Under the pieces are notes generated by a model, which made no database searches, was not told the DNA's origin, and saw only the letters and a list, made by a program, of their open reading frames with translations. The position numbers and the translations under genes were made by a program. Shown piece after piece: positions 1 through 7,481 of a stretch of DNA of 27,335 nucleotides. Numbering within the stretch: the stretch's first letter is position 1; every line of letters starts with the position of its first letter. This stretch comes from Bacillota bacterium. GTDB taxonomy: Bacteria; Bacillota_G; SHA-98; UBA4971. The stretch is taken from assembly GCA_012512055.1 (NCBI GenBank), contig JAAZEW010000208.1:1-27335 (forward strand). Reading direction: 5' to 3'.

Positions 1-4
1 ACAT
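1..4 (-). CDS. rplU: Probable start of rplU (ribosomal protein L21), cut by the window edge
   Basis: Only the start codon and one further base are visible. On the minus strand an ATG at 4-2 follows a purine-rich AGAGGAGAA about 11 bases upstream, and the next base is T, which fits the usual Met-Tyr start of L21. The inference rests mainly on gene order: in Clostridia rng is commonly followed by rplU, ysxB and rpmA. The intervening leader also fits a ribosomal protein gene. It cannot be proven from this window. Confidence 0.35.
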
Positions 5-141
5 AAATTCTCGTTCTCCTCTCGCTCTGTCTCGCCGAAACCAAGGCACATACACTGTCTGCATGTTTCTCTTTGCCCGTTTCGTGCGGCGGAGCGATAA
101 ATGCCCGCACGAAGGAGTTTACCACACACGGATATATTATG
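5..141 (-). promoter_or_regulatory. Structured intergenic leader, candidate L21 leader RNA
   Basis: This stretch lies between the rng stop codon and the presumed rplU start. Read on the minus strand it holds a perfect 9-bp stem (arms 112-104 and 89-81, CCGCACGAA with TTCGTGCGG) and then a 7-bp stem with one G-U pair around 67-49 (ACATGCA with TGTATGT, loop of 5). Neither is followed by a clear U-tract, so a simple terminator is less likely than a structured 5' leader. Ribosomal protein L21 leaders are known from Firmicutes, but whether this matches that family model is inference. Confidence 0.4.
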
Positions 142-1917
142 TCAAACATGTCCGTCACCGGCGATCACCATGTTGGTTGGGCTCTTAGAATCTACGGCCG
201 GCGTCACATTCTCGTCTTCTTTTGTCTCTACAGGTTTTCCCTTGGCATAAGTTCTGAAAACTTTTCTGATTTCCACCAGGATTCTTTTTCCGACTATTCC
301 CCCTGCTCCGTCAATGTCCAAGATGTATCCGTCTATCCGGGTAATCCCATTTGCCGGATTTGAAGCATGTTGTTCTTTAATTTCCACCTCTATTACATCC
401 CCTACACTGACAGGTACCGCCATTTTTCTTATTGCTTCCTGCTTTCCGGTGACGATTTCACCCATATCCTCCATATGGACATTGGGGTTGCCCCTTACAT
501 AGATGATTTTCCCTGTTTCCTGCTCAAGTCTGGAAAGGTTTCCTCCGCCCTGCCCAATGAGGAGGGATGCCACGTTAGGATGCAAAGTGACCAACATCGC
601 CTCCTGGTCAGTCTTACCGGCAATCTGCTTCAATACCCGCTCCGCTCTGAAAGCAAGTGTCTCTTCTGATAGTATTAACCCTCTTCCGTCACAATATGGA
701 CATGATCGTGTGAGGGCTTCCTGAAGCCCGGGCCTTGTTTTCTTACGTGTCATCTCGAGAAGGCCAAGATGAGTGAAACCAAGGACCGTTGCCTTGGTCT
801 TATCCTTCTTCAACTCTTCTTCAAGTTGTTTTGCAACTTGCTCCCGGGCATCTTCAGAATCCATGTCTATGAAGTCAATGACAATTATCCCGCCGATATT
901 TCTAAGCCTCAAATGATGAGCTATGGCGCTGGCTGCTTCGAGATTAGTCTTAAGGACCGTATCTTGAAGGTTGACAGTCCCTGTGTAACGTCCGGTGTTC
1001 ACATCAATACTTGTCAAGGCCTCAGTCTCATCAAAAACGATGTATCCCCCGCATGATAGCCATACCTTAGAACGCAGGGCCTTCTCAATCTCGTCCTCAA
1101 TTTCATAGGCCTCCAAAATCGGGGTTTCACCGTCATACAGTTCCAATCTACTCCGCAACCTGGGTGACATTATCTTTATGATATCTTCGGCCTTCCCAAA
1201 CTCGTGCTCATCATCAATGATGAAAGCGTCAACGTCATCAGACAGAAGATCCCTCATGATCCTATAAATCAAATCATAGTCACGGTGCAGAAGACTGGGG
1301 GCAGATGACCTCCTGGCCTTCTGCTTCACCCGACGCCACAGCTTCGTCAGGAATTTTATCTCAGAGCTGATTTCACTTTCGTCCTTACCTTCAGCCGCAG
1401 TGCGGACAATGACCCCATATCCCCGAGGTTTAGCCTTACCCGCAGCCTTCTTCAGCCTGGTCCTCTCCTCGTCATCAGTAATACGCCTGCTCACTCCTAC
1501 ATAATCTACGGTAGGCATAAGCACCACATTCCTGCCGGGGAGAGTCACCTGTGTCACTACTCGTGCGCCTTTTGTGCCTATGGGTTCCTTAGTTGCCTGG
1601 ACAATGATATCCTGGTTTTCCTTGAGAATGTCCCTAATTGAGAGGGCCTTTAAATCCTCTATATCTACGTCGTCAAAATGCCCTTCCCTGGCCTTAAGCG
1701 CATCGTCCACGTAAAGGAAGGCATTTCGTTCAAGCCCGATATTGACAAACGCAGCCTGCATACCAGGTAAAACATTCTCAACTCTACCTTTATATATGTT
1801 GCCGACGTGTCTTTGATGAGCAGTTCTCTCGATGTACACTTCTACGAGTCTACCGTTTTCTATAACCGCGGCTCGGGTTTCACCCGGCCCGGTACTCACA
1901 ATAATCTCCTTGGACAT
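142..1917 (-). CDS. rng: Ribonuclease E/G family endoribonuclease
   Basis: 591-residue cytoplasmic endoribonuclease that cuts single-stranded RNA in rRNA maturation and mRNA turnover. An S1 RNA-binding domain is recognisable near residues 35-110 (HVGNIYKGRVENVLPGMQAA). The DNase I-like catalytic part carries the expected acidic residues in SIDVNTG (about D305) and VIDFIDMD (about D348). CPYCDGRG at about 406-413 is the zinc-link motif that holds the dimer. The protein is roughly 100 residues longer than classic RNase G. The extra C-terminal part, residues about 440-560, includes VSVGDVIEVEI and a glycine-rich stretch resembling a TRAM-like beta barrel, which is common in clostridial homologues. 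The start ATG follows GAGGAGTGAGGACGA. The gene lies downstream of the DUF2344 gene and upstream of the presumed rplU. Confidence 0.95.
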   Translation of the reverse strand: MSKEIIVSTGPGETRAAVIENGRLVEVYIERTAHQRHVGNIYKGRVENVLPGMQAAFVNIGLERNAFLYVDDALKAREGHFDDVDIEDLKALSIRDILKENQDIIVQATKEPIGTKGARVVTQVTLPGRNVVLMPTVDYVGVSRRITDDEERTRLKKAAGKAKPRGYGVIVRTAAEGKDESEISSEIKFLTKLWRRVKQKARRSSAPSLLHRDYDLIYRIMRDLLSDDVDAFIIDDEHEFGKAEDIIKIMSPRLRSRLELYDGETPILEAYEIEDEIEKALRSKVWLSCGGYIVFDETEALTSIDVNTGRYTGTVNLQDTVLKTNLEAASAIAHHLRLRNIGGIIVIDFIDMDSEDAREQVAKQLEEELKKDKTKATVLGFTHLGLLEMTRKKTRPGLQEALTRSCPYCDGRGLILSEETLAFRAERVLKQIAGKTDQEAMLVTLHPNVASLLIGQGGGNLSRLEQETGKIIYVRGNPNVHMEDMGEIVTGKQEAIRKMAVPVSVGDVIEVEIKEQHASNPANGITRIDGYILDIDGAGGIVGKRILVEIRKVFRTYAKGKPVETKEDENVTPAVDSKSPTNMVIAGDGHV

Positions 1918-1970
1918 TCGTCCTCACTCCTCAAATAAGTCCCCAGTGGGGAGAATACCGAACCCTGTGA

Positions 1971-2714
1971 CTATGAATTCGCATACCAGGGGAGGCATAG
2001 TTTGCCGTCGCGGAGCGCATAAAGCCCCTCTCGGGTAATATCCACGAAAACGCCGGAGTCTTCAATCCCCCCTGATTCCACGATAACCCTAGCCAAATCA
2101 AATGGCCTTACATTCCCTTCGGAGCCTGAGGCAACGGTAGCATAAACTGACACAAGGGAGTCATGGGTGTCTACACGCATTTCGTAAATCAGCGGACGAA
2201 GATCAACTCTACGAGTACCTTTAGGCGTCACGCGCTCAATGATAATGGAGTCTCTCTCTAAAATTGTCTCGATGGCAGTCAAAACGCAGTCCAGCCTCAC
2301 TTCTGCCTTGCCATGCAATTCCAGTCTGTAGGATGCAGCCTGGATAATGGCGGACAGGGCAGGAATGTTCGGAGGGAGCATACTGGAAGATGTGACCCTC
2401 ATCCCTTGAGGCAGAGACTCATTCAGCCTTAGAGACGCCTCATTTGCGTCCACAGCTTCTCTTAGCATAATATCGGCAAACTCTGAATTACTGGACACTC
2501 CTACAGGCAAGGCAGGGGAAAATGACATCCGCGGACGGGGATTGAATCCGCCTGATAAAGCAACAGGCAATTCGGCTCGTCTCACCGATCTCTCTATGGT
2601 TCTTAGAAAATCCAGATGAGACATGTACTTAGCCGCGCCGGTTTTGGTGATCCGGATTCTAAAAGTCGAGGCCGGCACGGTACAGTCATGTACGGGTTCT
2701 CCCATGGCTTTCAT
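1971..2714 (-). CDS. TIGR03936 / DUF2344 family protein, partner of radical SAM protein
   Basis: 247 residues. The N-terminal sequence FRIRITKTGAAKYMSHLDFLRTIE and the following GGFNPRPRMSFSPALPVGV are the hallmark of the TIGR03936/DUF2344 family. This family nearly always sits directly after, or is fused to, a TIGR03960 radical SAM protein, and its biochemical role is not established. I chose the ATG at 2714 because it follows GGAGG at a good distance and its ATGA overlaps the stop codon of the radical SAM gene, implying translational coupling. A longer reading frame from 2807 would overlap that gene by almost 100 bases and is unlikely. It precedes rng with a 53-bp spacer containing a small palindrome, TCCCCAGTGGGGA, at 1940-1952. 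Confidence 0.9.
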   Translation of the reverse strand: MKAMGEPVHDCTVPASTFRIRITKTGAAKYMSHLDFLRTIERSVRRAELPVALSGGFNPRPRMSFSPALPVGVSSNSEFADIMLREAVDANEASLRLNESLPQGMRVTSSSMLPPNIPALSAIIQAASYRLELHGKAEVRLDCVLTAIETILERDSIIIERVTPKGTRRVDLRPLIYEMRVDTHDSLVSVYATVASGSEGNVRPFDLARVIVESGGIEDSGVFVDITREGLYALRDGKLCLPWYANS

Positions 2715-4594
2715 TCTGATACCTCCTTCCAGGCCCCGGACATGACTCTTGGCGAGACTTTGAGATTTCCGCAGACTCCACAGCCTGAACACCGCCCGAA
2801 GCGGCAATCAGGTGTCAATATGCCGGACAACGCCCGTTCCGCTTCTTGTATCAAGAACTCCCGAGACACCCCGCAGCTTATGTGGTCCCATGGTAGTATA
2901 TCGCTGTATTCCCACTTAGTGTTACCGTAAAACTCAGGCGAGATATCAGCTAACTTAAACCCCTGCATCCACTTACCAAAATCGAATTCGCTGTCCCATG
3001 CGTCAAACTTGCATCCTCTGCGGTAAGCGGCTTCAATCACCGGCCCCAGCCTTCTTGAGCCTCGGGACAGAACAGCCTCTAAGAAGCTGGTATTAGCATC
3101 ATGCCACGCAAGCTTCAGCCCCTTACCTCGAAGGTTCTTCTTCAGATATGCCTGTCTCCGTACCAACTCTTCCCTGGGCAATTGCGGTTGCCATTGAAAA
3201 GGCGTGTGTGCTTTCGGCACAAATGACGCGACACTCACAGTAACTTCAGGCGCTTTCCTTACGCCTGCCTGCCTGAGCTCACGCCTACCGCACGCCAGTG
3301 TTTCTTTTGCCATGTCGACGATTCCCTTCAAGTCGTCTTCCGTCTCAGTAGGCAAGCCTATCATGAAGTACAGCTTCAGGCTATGCCACCCTTCAGAAAA
3401 CGCGCAAGTTGCAGCGTGGATTAGGTCATCATGCGTAACTCCTTTGTTGATTACATTCCTGAGCCTCTGCGTGCCTGCCTCAGGTGCAAATGTCAGGCCT
3501 GTCCTCCGCCCTTTTTGGACTTCTTTCGCAAGATCTACAGAAAATGAATCAACGCGAAGGGATGGGAGACTTACGGAGATGCCCGTGTCTCCGTGTTTAT
3601 CCAGGAGATTACTGCAAACATCACGAACATGGGAATAATCGGCGGTTGACAGCGACATGAGGGAAATCTCATCATAGCCTGTGTTTTTCAAAATAGCTTC
3701 CGCAAGCTCCAACACCTTATCGGGAGCTCTTTCCCTAACCGGCCTGTACACCATCCCTGCCTGGCAAAAACGGCATCCCCTTGCGCAACCGCGGAATACT
3801 TCAAGGACAGCCCGGTCGTGGACTATCTCTGTCAGGGGCGTTACCACCTTCGAAGGATACTCAACCTGATTCAGATCTCTTACTACCCTCTTCTTAACAG
3901 GGTACGATGCAGATGAGTTCGTAGGTTCGATTTCTTTGATTCTTCCATCTTGAAAGTATGACACCCGGTAGAAGGAAGGGACGTAAACACCGGGTATTTC
4001 AGCCAAACCTTGAAGCAGCTTCACGCGGGACATCCCTTTTGCCTTCGCATCCTTATAAACATCCACTATTTCTTCTATTGCATCTTCCCCTTCACCTACT
4101 AGAATAGCATCTATGAAATCAGCTACCGGCTCCGGGTTGTACACACTTGGCCCGCCTGCGATTATCAGCGGTTCATCTTCGCCTCTACAAGATGCAATTA
4201 TCGGTATCCCTGCAAGATCCAGCATAGCCAAAACATTAGTATAGGAAAGCTCATATTGAAGGCTGAAACCGAGGATATCAAAATCCCCGGCGGGAACATG
4301 GGATTCCAAGGAGTAGAGAGGAATGCCGGAACTCCTCATAGCGCTATACATGTCAATCCACGGCATGAATGTCCTTTCACAGACAACATCGTCTCGCATG
4401 TTCAGAATTGAATAAAGAATCCTGAGGCCAAGATGGGACATGCCAATCTCATACGTATCAGGAAAGGCAAGAAGCACCTTTACATCAACATCGCTATGCC
4501 TCTTCCTCGCGGCGTTCCATTCGCTCCCGACGTAACGTATAGGCTTCTCGACATTCATGAGGATCTTTTCAAGTGACCGCGAATCTATCTCCAT
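2711..4594 (-). CDS. TIGR03960 family B12-binding-like radical SAM protein
   Basis: About 627 residues. The N-terminal third (VKVLLAFPDTYEIGMSHLGLRILYSILN) resembles the cobalamin-binding-like fold seen in many radical SAM enzymes. The core has the CX3CX2C cluster motif in EVFRGCARGCRFCQAG, near residue 270, which binds the [4Fe-4S] cluster that cleaves S-adenosylmethionine. The C-terminus adds a cysteine-rich tail, CRFGRCSGCGVCGNL, that could hold another metal site. The substrate is unknown for this family. The ATG at 4594 is preferred, with AGAAGG about 11 bases upstream; a TTG three codons earlier (4603) is possible but sits too close to that site. The stop overlaps the DUF2344 start by ATGA, so the two are one translational unit. 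Confidence 0.9.
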   Translation of the reverse strand: MEIDSRSLEKILMNVEKPIRYVGSEWNAARKRHSDVDVKVLLAFPDTYEIGMSHLGLRILYSILNMRDDVVCERTFMPWIDMYSAMRSSGIPLYSLESHVPAGDFDILGFSLQYELSYTNVLAMLDLAGIPIIASCRGEDEPLIIAGGPSVYNPEPVADFIDAILVGEGEDAIEEIVDVYKDAKAKGMSRVKLLQGLAEIPGVYVPSFYRVSYFQDGRIKEIEPTNSSASYPVKKRVVRDLNQVEYPSKVVTPLTEIVHDRAVLEVFRGCARGCRFCQAGMVYRPVRERAPDKVLELAEAILKNTGYDEISLMSLSTADYSHVRDVCSNLLDKHGDTGISVSLPSLRVDSFSVDLAKEVQKGRRTGLTFAPEAGTQRLRNVINKGVTHDDLIHAATCAFSEGWHSLKLYFMIGLPTETEDDLKGIVDMAKETLACGRRELRQAGVRKAPEVTVSVASFVPKAHTPFQWQPQLPREELVRRQAYLKKNLRGKGLKLAWHDANTSFLEAVLSRGSRRLGPVIEAAYRRGCKFDAWDSEFDFGKWMQGFKLADISPEFYGNTKWEYSDILPWDHISCGVSREFLIQEAERALSGILTPDCRFGRCSGCGVCGNLKVSPRVMSGAWKEVSE

Positions 4595-4672
4595 TATGAG
4601 CAATACCTTCTTCTTTGCCCGATGTGTCCCCTAATACTGTAGTATCTCTGCTCTTCACTGGGTTCATTTGCT

Positions 4673-4681
4673 ATTGTATCA
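4673..4681 (-). promoter_or_regulatory. Candidate extended -10 promoter for the radical SAM / DUF2344 / rng unit
   Basis: In the 125-bp spacer between the M50 peptidase gene and the radical SAM gene, the minus strand reads TGATACAAT. This is an extended -10 (TGN) followed by TACAAT, five of six matches to TATAAT. No good -35 is seen at 16-18 bp. It would give a leader of about 70 bases. The assignment is weak and rests on one hexamer plus position. Confidence 0.3.
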
Positions 4682-4693
4682 AATTCCCGAAAT

Positions 4694-4714
4694 CTTCGCT
4701 ATGAAAACGCGAAG
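4694..4714 (-). terminator. Small hairpin after the M50 peptidase gene
   Basis: On the minus strand, just past the stop codon, CTTCGC and GCGAAG pair with a 9-base loop and are followed by ATTTCGGG. The stem is short and the U-run poor, so it is at best a weak terminator or attenuator ahead of the candidate promoter. Confidence 0.25.
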
Positions 4715-4719
4715 TCCCG

Positions 4720-5592
4720 TCATCTTACTATGCGGCGAATAGGAACCCTCGGTCCGTGCCTGCCCATTCCTTCCAAGACAGCAACCTCAGTAACAAATCC
4801 CAGTATGTTCAAGCTGTTATCGAGAACCATCACAACACTGACCTTCCCCGGTGAAAACTTTCTTACTACTTCGACCAAGGGGGTTTGCTCGTATGAGGCA
4901 ATAACCTCGGCGCTCATGGAGCCGTCCCTTATCAATCTCTCCTTTTTTCGCAGGCTGTCTTGGATGCGAATGTACGATACTTTTTCAGATTCCCTTGACG
5001 CAGCAAACATGAGAAATCCTCCGAGGGACGGAAGGAAAACGTTGCCTTCGCCTGCAAAAACCAGGTAAACGCCGAGAGTCAGCATGATAAGGCCTGCTAT
5101 CCGTCCTATGTTTGCTGCAACAGCCGTCGCCCTGGCTGCGCCGATGCTATGGCTTAAGACCGCTCTTGTCACACGGCCACCGTCAAGGGGAATGGCGGGG
5201 AGAAGATTGAACAATCCCATGGCAAGGTTAAGCTCGAATACGAACTTCCCAAAACCGGGAGGAAGGATTTCCCTGCGCAGAAGGGCAAAAACAAGGCCGG
5301 CAAAAATGAGATTGTGTATGGGCCCTGCGAGAGCTATGGCTATTTCCGATCCCGGGGTTTCGCAAAATACCTTGTCAAACTCGACAACTCCGCCAAAAGG
5401 CAGGAGTTCAAGCCTCTTGACCCTCCATCCCAGTCCTCCTGCAACTACTACGTGTGCCAATTCGTGAAGAATTACTATCCAGAAGGCGAACAGAGTCTCG
5501 GGGAGGAGGCCTACCGAAGCATACACAAGCAGCATCAACACGAAAAATGGGTTGATGTGGATATCTACTCCGCGCGTCTTAAGAATCCTCAC
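4720..5592 (-). CDS. spoIVFB: M50 family intramembrane metalloprotease, SpoIVFB-like
   Basis: 290 residues. The N-terminal two thirds is a polytopic membrane protease: the zinc motif HELAH lies at residues 43-47 inside a hydrophobic helix, and the second motif N-LLPAIPLDGGR (N129, D137) supplies the remaining ligand. In endospore formers SpoIVFB cleaves pro-sigma-K in the outer forespore membrane. A C-terminal region (MSAEVIASYEQTPLVEVVRKF to LGFVTEVAVLEGM) looks like a single CBS domain, typical of the clostridial branch and thought to sense nucleotides. The start is GTG at 5592 after AGGGACAGG. It lies 23 bp downstream of a short SpoIVFA-like gene. That the substrate is pro-sigma-K is inferred from family and neighbours; a general site-2-type protease is the alternative. 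Confidence 0.85.
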   Translation of the reverse strand: MRILKTRGVDIHINPFFVLMLLVYASVGLLPETLFAFWIVILHELAHVVVAGGLGWRVKRLELLPFGGVVEFDKVFCETPGSEIAIALAGPIHNLIFAGLVFALLRREILPPGFGKFVFELNLAMGLFNLLPAIPLDGGRVTRAVLSHSIGAARATAVAANIGRIAGLIMLTLGVYLVFAGEGNVFLPSLGGFLMFAASRESEKVSYIRIQDSLRKKERLIRDGSMSAEVIASYEQTPLVEVVRKFSPGKVSVVMVLDNSLNILGFVTEVAVLEGMGRHGPRVPIRRIVR

Positions 5593-5608
5593 AACCTGTC
5601 CCTACCCG

Positions 5609-5619
5609 CCCATACTTAG
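5609..5619. repeat. 11-bp match to the terminus of the dispersed element, possible relic
   Basis: CCCATACTTAG here is identical to the last 11 bases of the element at 15107-15211 (tail end). Its TTA (5616-5618) is the complement of the TAA stop codon of the shortened spoIVFA-like gene. Similarity stops after these 11 bases, so this may be a deletion scar of an element or a chance match. The coincidence with three other genes whose TAA is built the same way argues for the former. Confidence 0.4.
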
Positions 5620-5897
5620 CGCGCAGGCCATCCGGCCTTTCCCATTTCTTCGTTGACAGGTTCAGCCCCGCCGGTCAAATCCTGAGTCTTTGGGTTGCCG
5701 GTTTGGGGCACGGAAGAATATGAGAACAGATCGGCTATGACAGCTTTAATCTTGACGAAATCAATACTTTCTGTAAGCGCTGCATGTAGATACGGCTTGC
5801 CCTTGCCTGACAGCCAAGGGCTCCAATAGAACATGGCTATTATACAACAGTAGATAAGCACGGCAACTAATGCCCTTAACAAGAACCTTCCCGGCAC
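5616..5897 (-). CDS. Short single-pass membrane protein, probably a truncated SpoIVFA-like protein
   Basis: 93 residues from a GTG start preceded by GAGGGGG. A basic N-terminus (MPGRFLLRA) leads into one transmembrane helix (residues about 9-26) and then an extracytoplasmic stretch, ALTESIDFVKIKAVIADLF. That stretch recalls the juxtamembrane segment of SpoIVFA-type proteins, which normally continues into a LytM/M23 domain. Here the chain ends soon after (GKAGWPAR) and has no peptidase-like domain. Position, directly before the SpoIVFB-like gene, is where spoIVFA is expected; SpoIVFA anchors and inhibits SpoIVFB. The stop codon lies in an 11-bp match to the dispersed element. The SpoIVFA link is inference from position and weak similarity; an unrelated small membrane protein is possible. 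Confidence 0.55.
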   Translation of the reverse strand: MPGRFLLRALVAVLIYCCIIAMFYWSPWLSGKGKPYLHAALTESIDFVKIKAVIADLFSYSSVPQTGNPKTQDLTGGAEPVNEEMGKAGWPAR

Positions 5898-6037
5898 AGC
5901 GGTTTCCCCCTCTGAGACAAAGCAGTATTAGTGTTGCACCTACCGTTATCAATATATTGACCGTCTATGCCACCTATGCGCTCTGCGTCAGCAATAAGGG
6001 GAAACTGGAGAGAGATGGCCCAAAACGCCGGGAACAT
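5876..6037 (-). CDS. Possible 53-residue small ORF between rodA and the SpoIVFA-like gene
   Basis: An ATG at 6037 lies 13 bp after the rodA stop codon behind AAGGGATT. It opens a 53-codon frame starting MFPAFWAISLQFPLIADA and ending REGSC, which overlaps the start of the next gene by 22 bp. The first 16 residues are hydrophobic but lack a basic N-terminus. No family is recognised. It otherwise fills a 153-bp gap in a tightly packed operon, which is the main reason to list it; it may be non-coding. Confidence 0.25.
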   Translation of the reverse strand: MFPAFWAISLQFPLIADAERIGGIDGQYIDNGRCNTNTALSQRGKPLCREGSC

Positions 6038-6050
6038 GAGGAATCCCTTG

Positions 6051-7166
6051 CTAGAAAAGGATCTTCTGGCGTCTCATATTGATATTGAGGACAAAACCTA
6101 TGGCGATAAGGTTTGCCATGAGAGAGCTGCCGCCGTAGCTCAGGAAGGGAAGGGGAATACCTGTCACAGGCATCAGGCTCATTGTCATACCGATGTTAAT
6201 CAGAACATGGATAAGAATCATTGAAGCAACCCCTGCTGCAACCAATTGACCGAAGGAATCTTTTGCTGATGAGGCTGCCTGAAGGCATCTCCAGAGAATC
6301 ACTGCGTAAATAGCTAATACTGCGACGCCACCTAAGAAACCGAGTTCCTCTCCGATTACGGAAAAAATGAAGTCCGTGTGGTGGGCAGGAAGGAAATTCA
6401 GTCTTACTTGAGTGCTTTTGAAGAGCCCTTTCCCGAAGAATCCTCCGGAACCGATGGCAATGGTAGACTGAATCACGTTATAACCTGTACCGGTAGGATC
6501 AGCGTAAGGGTTGATAAACGTCAGGATACGAGCACGCTGGTAGTCTTTTAAACCCAGAAAGAACACTAAAGGTGAGGCCAAAGCCGCCATCGCCAATATG
6601 GCTACTAAGTCCGCGAGTCGCATACCTGCCACAAAAAGCATGGCAATTGTGATACCTGCAAACACTATAGCAGTCCCAAGGTCATTCTGAAGAAGAACCA
6701 ATCCTGTAGGCAGAGCTACATGGATCATCGCGACTATCAGGTCACGCCTGGAATCTGTGTCAGCATCTGCAAGGAAGTTGGACAGCGTCAAAATGACAGC
6801 GATTTTCGCCAGTTCTGAAGGCTGCAACACAAGAGGCCCAATCTTAAGCCATCTTTCGGCGCCTGAAACACGTCTCCCGAGAATGAGCACGAGAACAAGA
6901 ATAGCAATGTTTCCCCAGTAAAGGAGGGGATGAGCACGTCTTGCCAAATTATAGTCCATTGTGAGAATTACTACTACACATGCAATCCCAGCCAAAAAGG
7001 CTACCAGTTGACGCTTGAAATAAGCAAAAGGGCCATCAGGCTGCCCATGGCCGACTCCGCCTTGCGTCGCGCTATATACGACGGTAAGCCCGATACCGCA
7101 CATGACCAACACTGCAGTTATGAGCACGAAATCCAGATTCCTGAGAAGACGCTTGTCAAGGATCAA
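6051..7166 (-). CDS. rodA: RodA, SEDS-family peptidoglycan glycosyltransferase
   Basis: 371-residue polytopic membrane protein of the SEDS (FtsW/RodA/SpoVE) family. It polymerises lipid II into glycan strands for side-wall growth together with the class B PBP encoded upstream (9100-10917). About ten hydrophobic helices are visible. Family signatures include LGLKDYQRARILTFINPYADP in the middle and PLPFLSYGGSSLMANLIAIG near the C-terminus. RodA rather than FtsW is supported by the mre/mrdA neighbourhood and a short N-terminus. The start is TTG at 7166, overlapping the minE stop codon (TTGA), with GAGG upstream. Confidence 0.93.
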   Translation of the reverse strand: MILDKRLLRNLDFVLITAVLVMCGIGLTVVYSATQGGVGHGQPDGPFAYFKRQLVAFLAGIACVVVILTMDYNLARRAHPLLYWGNIAILVLVLILGRRVSGAERWLKIGPLVLQPSELAKIAVILTLSNFLADADTDSRRDLIVAMIHVALPTGLVLLQNDLGTAIVFAGITIAMLFVAGMRLADLVAILAMAALASPLVFFLGLKDYQRARILTFINPYADPTGTGYNVIQSTIAIGSGGFFGKGLFKSTQVRLNFLPAHHTDFIFSVIGEELGFLGGVAVLAIYAVILWRCLQAASSAKDSFGQLVAAGVASMILIHVLINIGMTMSLMPVTGIPLPFLSYGGSSLMANLIAIGFVLNINMRRQKILF

Positions 7167-7462
7167 TCGATCTTACCTCTATGCTTTGAAGAATAGGGTT
7201 TTCGCTTGGACCCAATCACCGGCACACTGGCAACAAGGGCCAAAGTTCTATCTTTTGAATCAAACCTGACGTTCATACCCGCCTCATCTATCTCCACGTA
7301 CTTAGCACATGCGATTGCCAAATCCCGCCTCAATTTCTCAAACATCTGAGGGGAGATATCGACTCTGTCATGGGTCAATACGAGCTTCAAACGCTCCTTA
7401 GCAAGGTCCTTACTTCTCGGCTTGGGCTTCTTACCCAGGATCCAAGACACAAACTCAAACAC
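7163..7462 (-). CDS. minE: MinE, cell division topological specificity factor
   Basis: 99 residues from a GTG at 7462 with GGAGG nine bases upstream. The N-terminal amphipathic FEFVSWILGKK is the membrane-targeting and MinD-contact region. Then AKERLKLVLTHDRVDISPQMFEKLRRDLAIACAKYVEI matches the MinE core. MinE stimulates the MinD ATPase and drives Min oscillation that places the division septum. A longer frame up to 7579 exists but would overlap minD heavily, so the GTG is preferred. The C-terminal basic tail (GSKRKPYSSKHRGKID) is poorly conserved. The gene sits between minD and rodA. Confidence 0.88.
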   Translation of the reverse strand: MFEFVSWILGKKPKPRSKDLAKERLKLVLTHDRVDISPQMFEKLRRDLAIACAKYVEIDEAGMNVRFDSKDRTLALVASVPVIGSKRKPYSSKHRGKID

Positions 7463-7481
7463 CGCACGTCGCCTCCTGAAA

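Noticed and set aside
1940..1952. TCCCCAGTGGGGA palindrome before rng
   Set aside because: Short stem, no T-run, no known operator match; noted in the DUF2344 entry only.
7285..7300. CGTACTTAG inside minE resembling the element terminus
   Set aside because: It is within conserved coding sequence (AKYVEI) and has no other element sequence around it.
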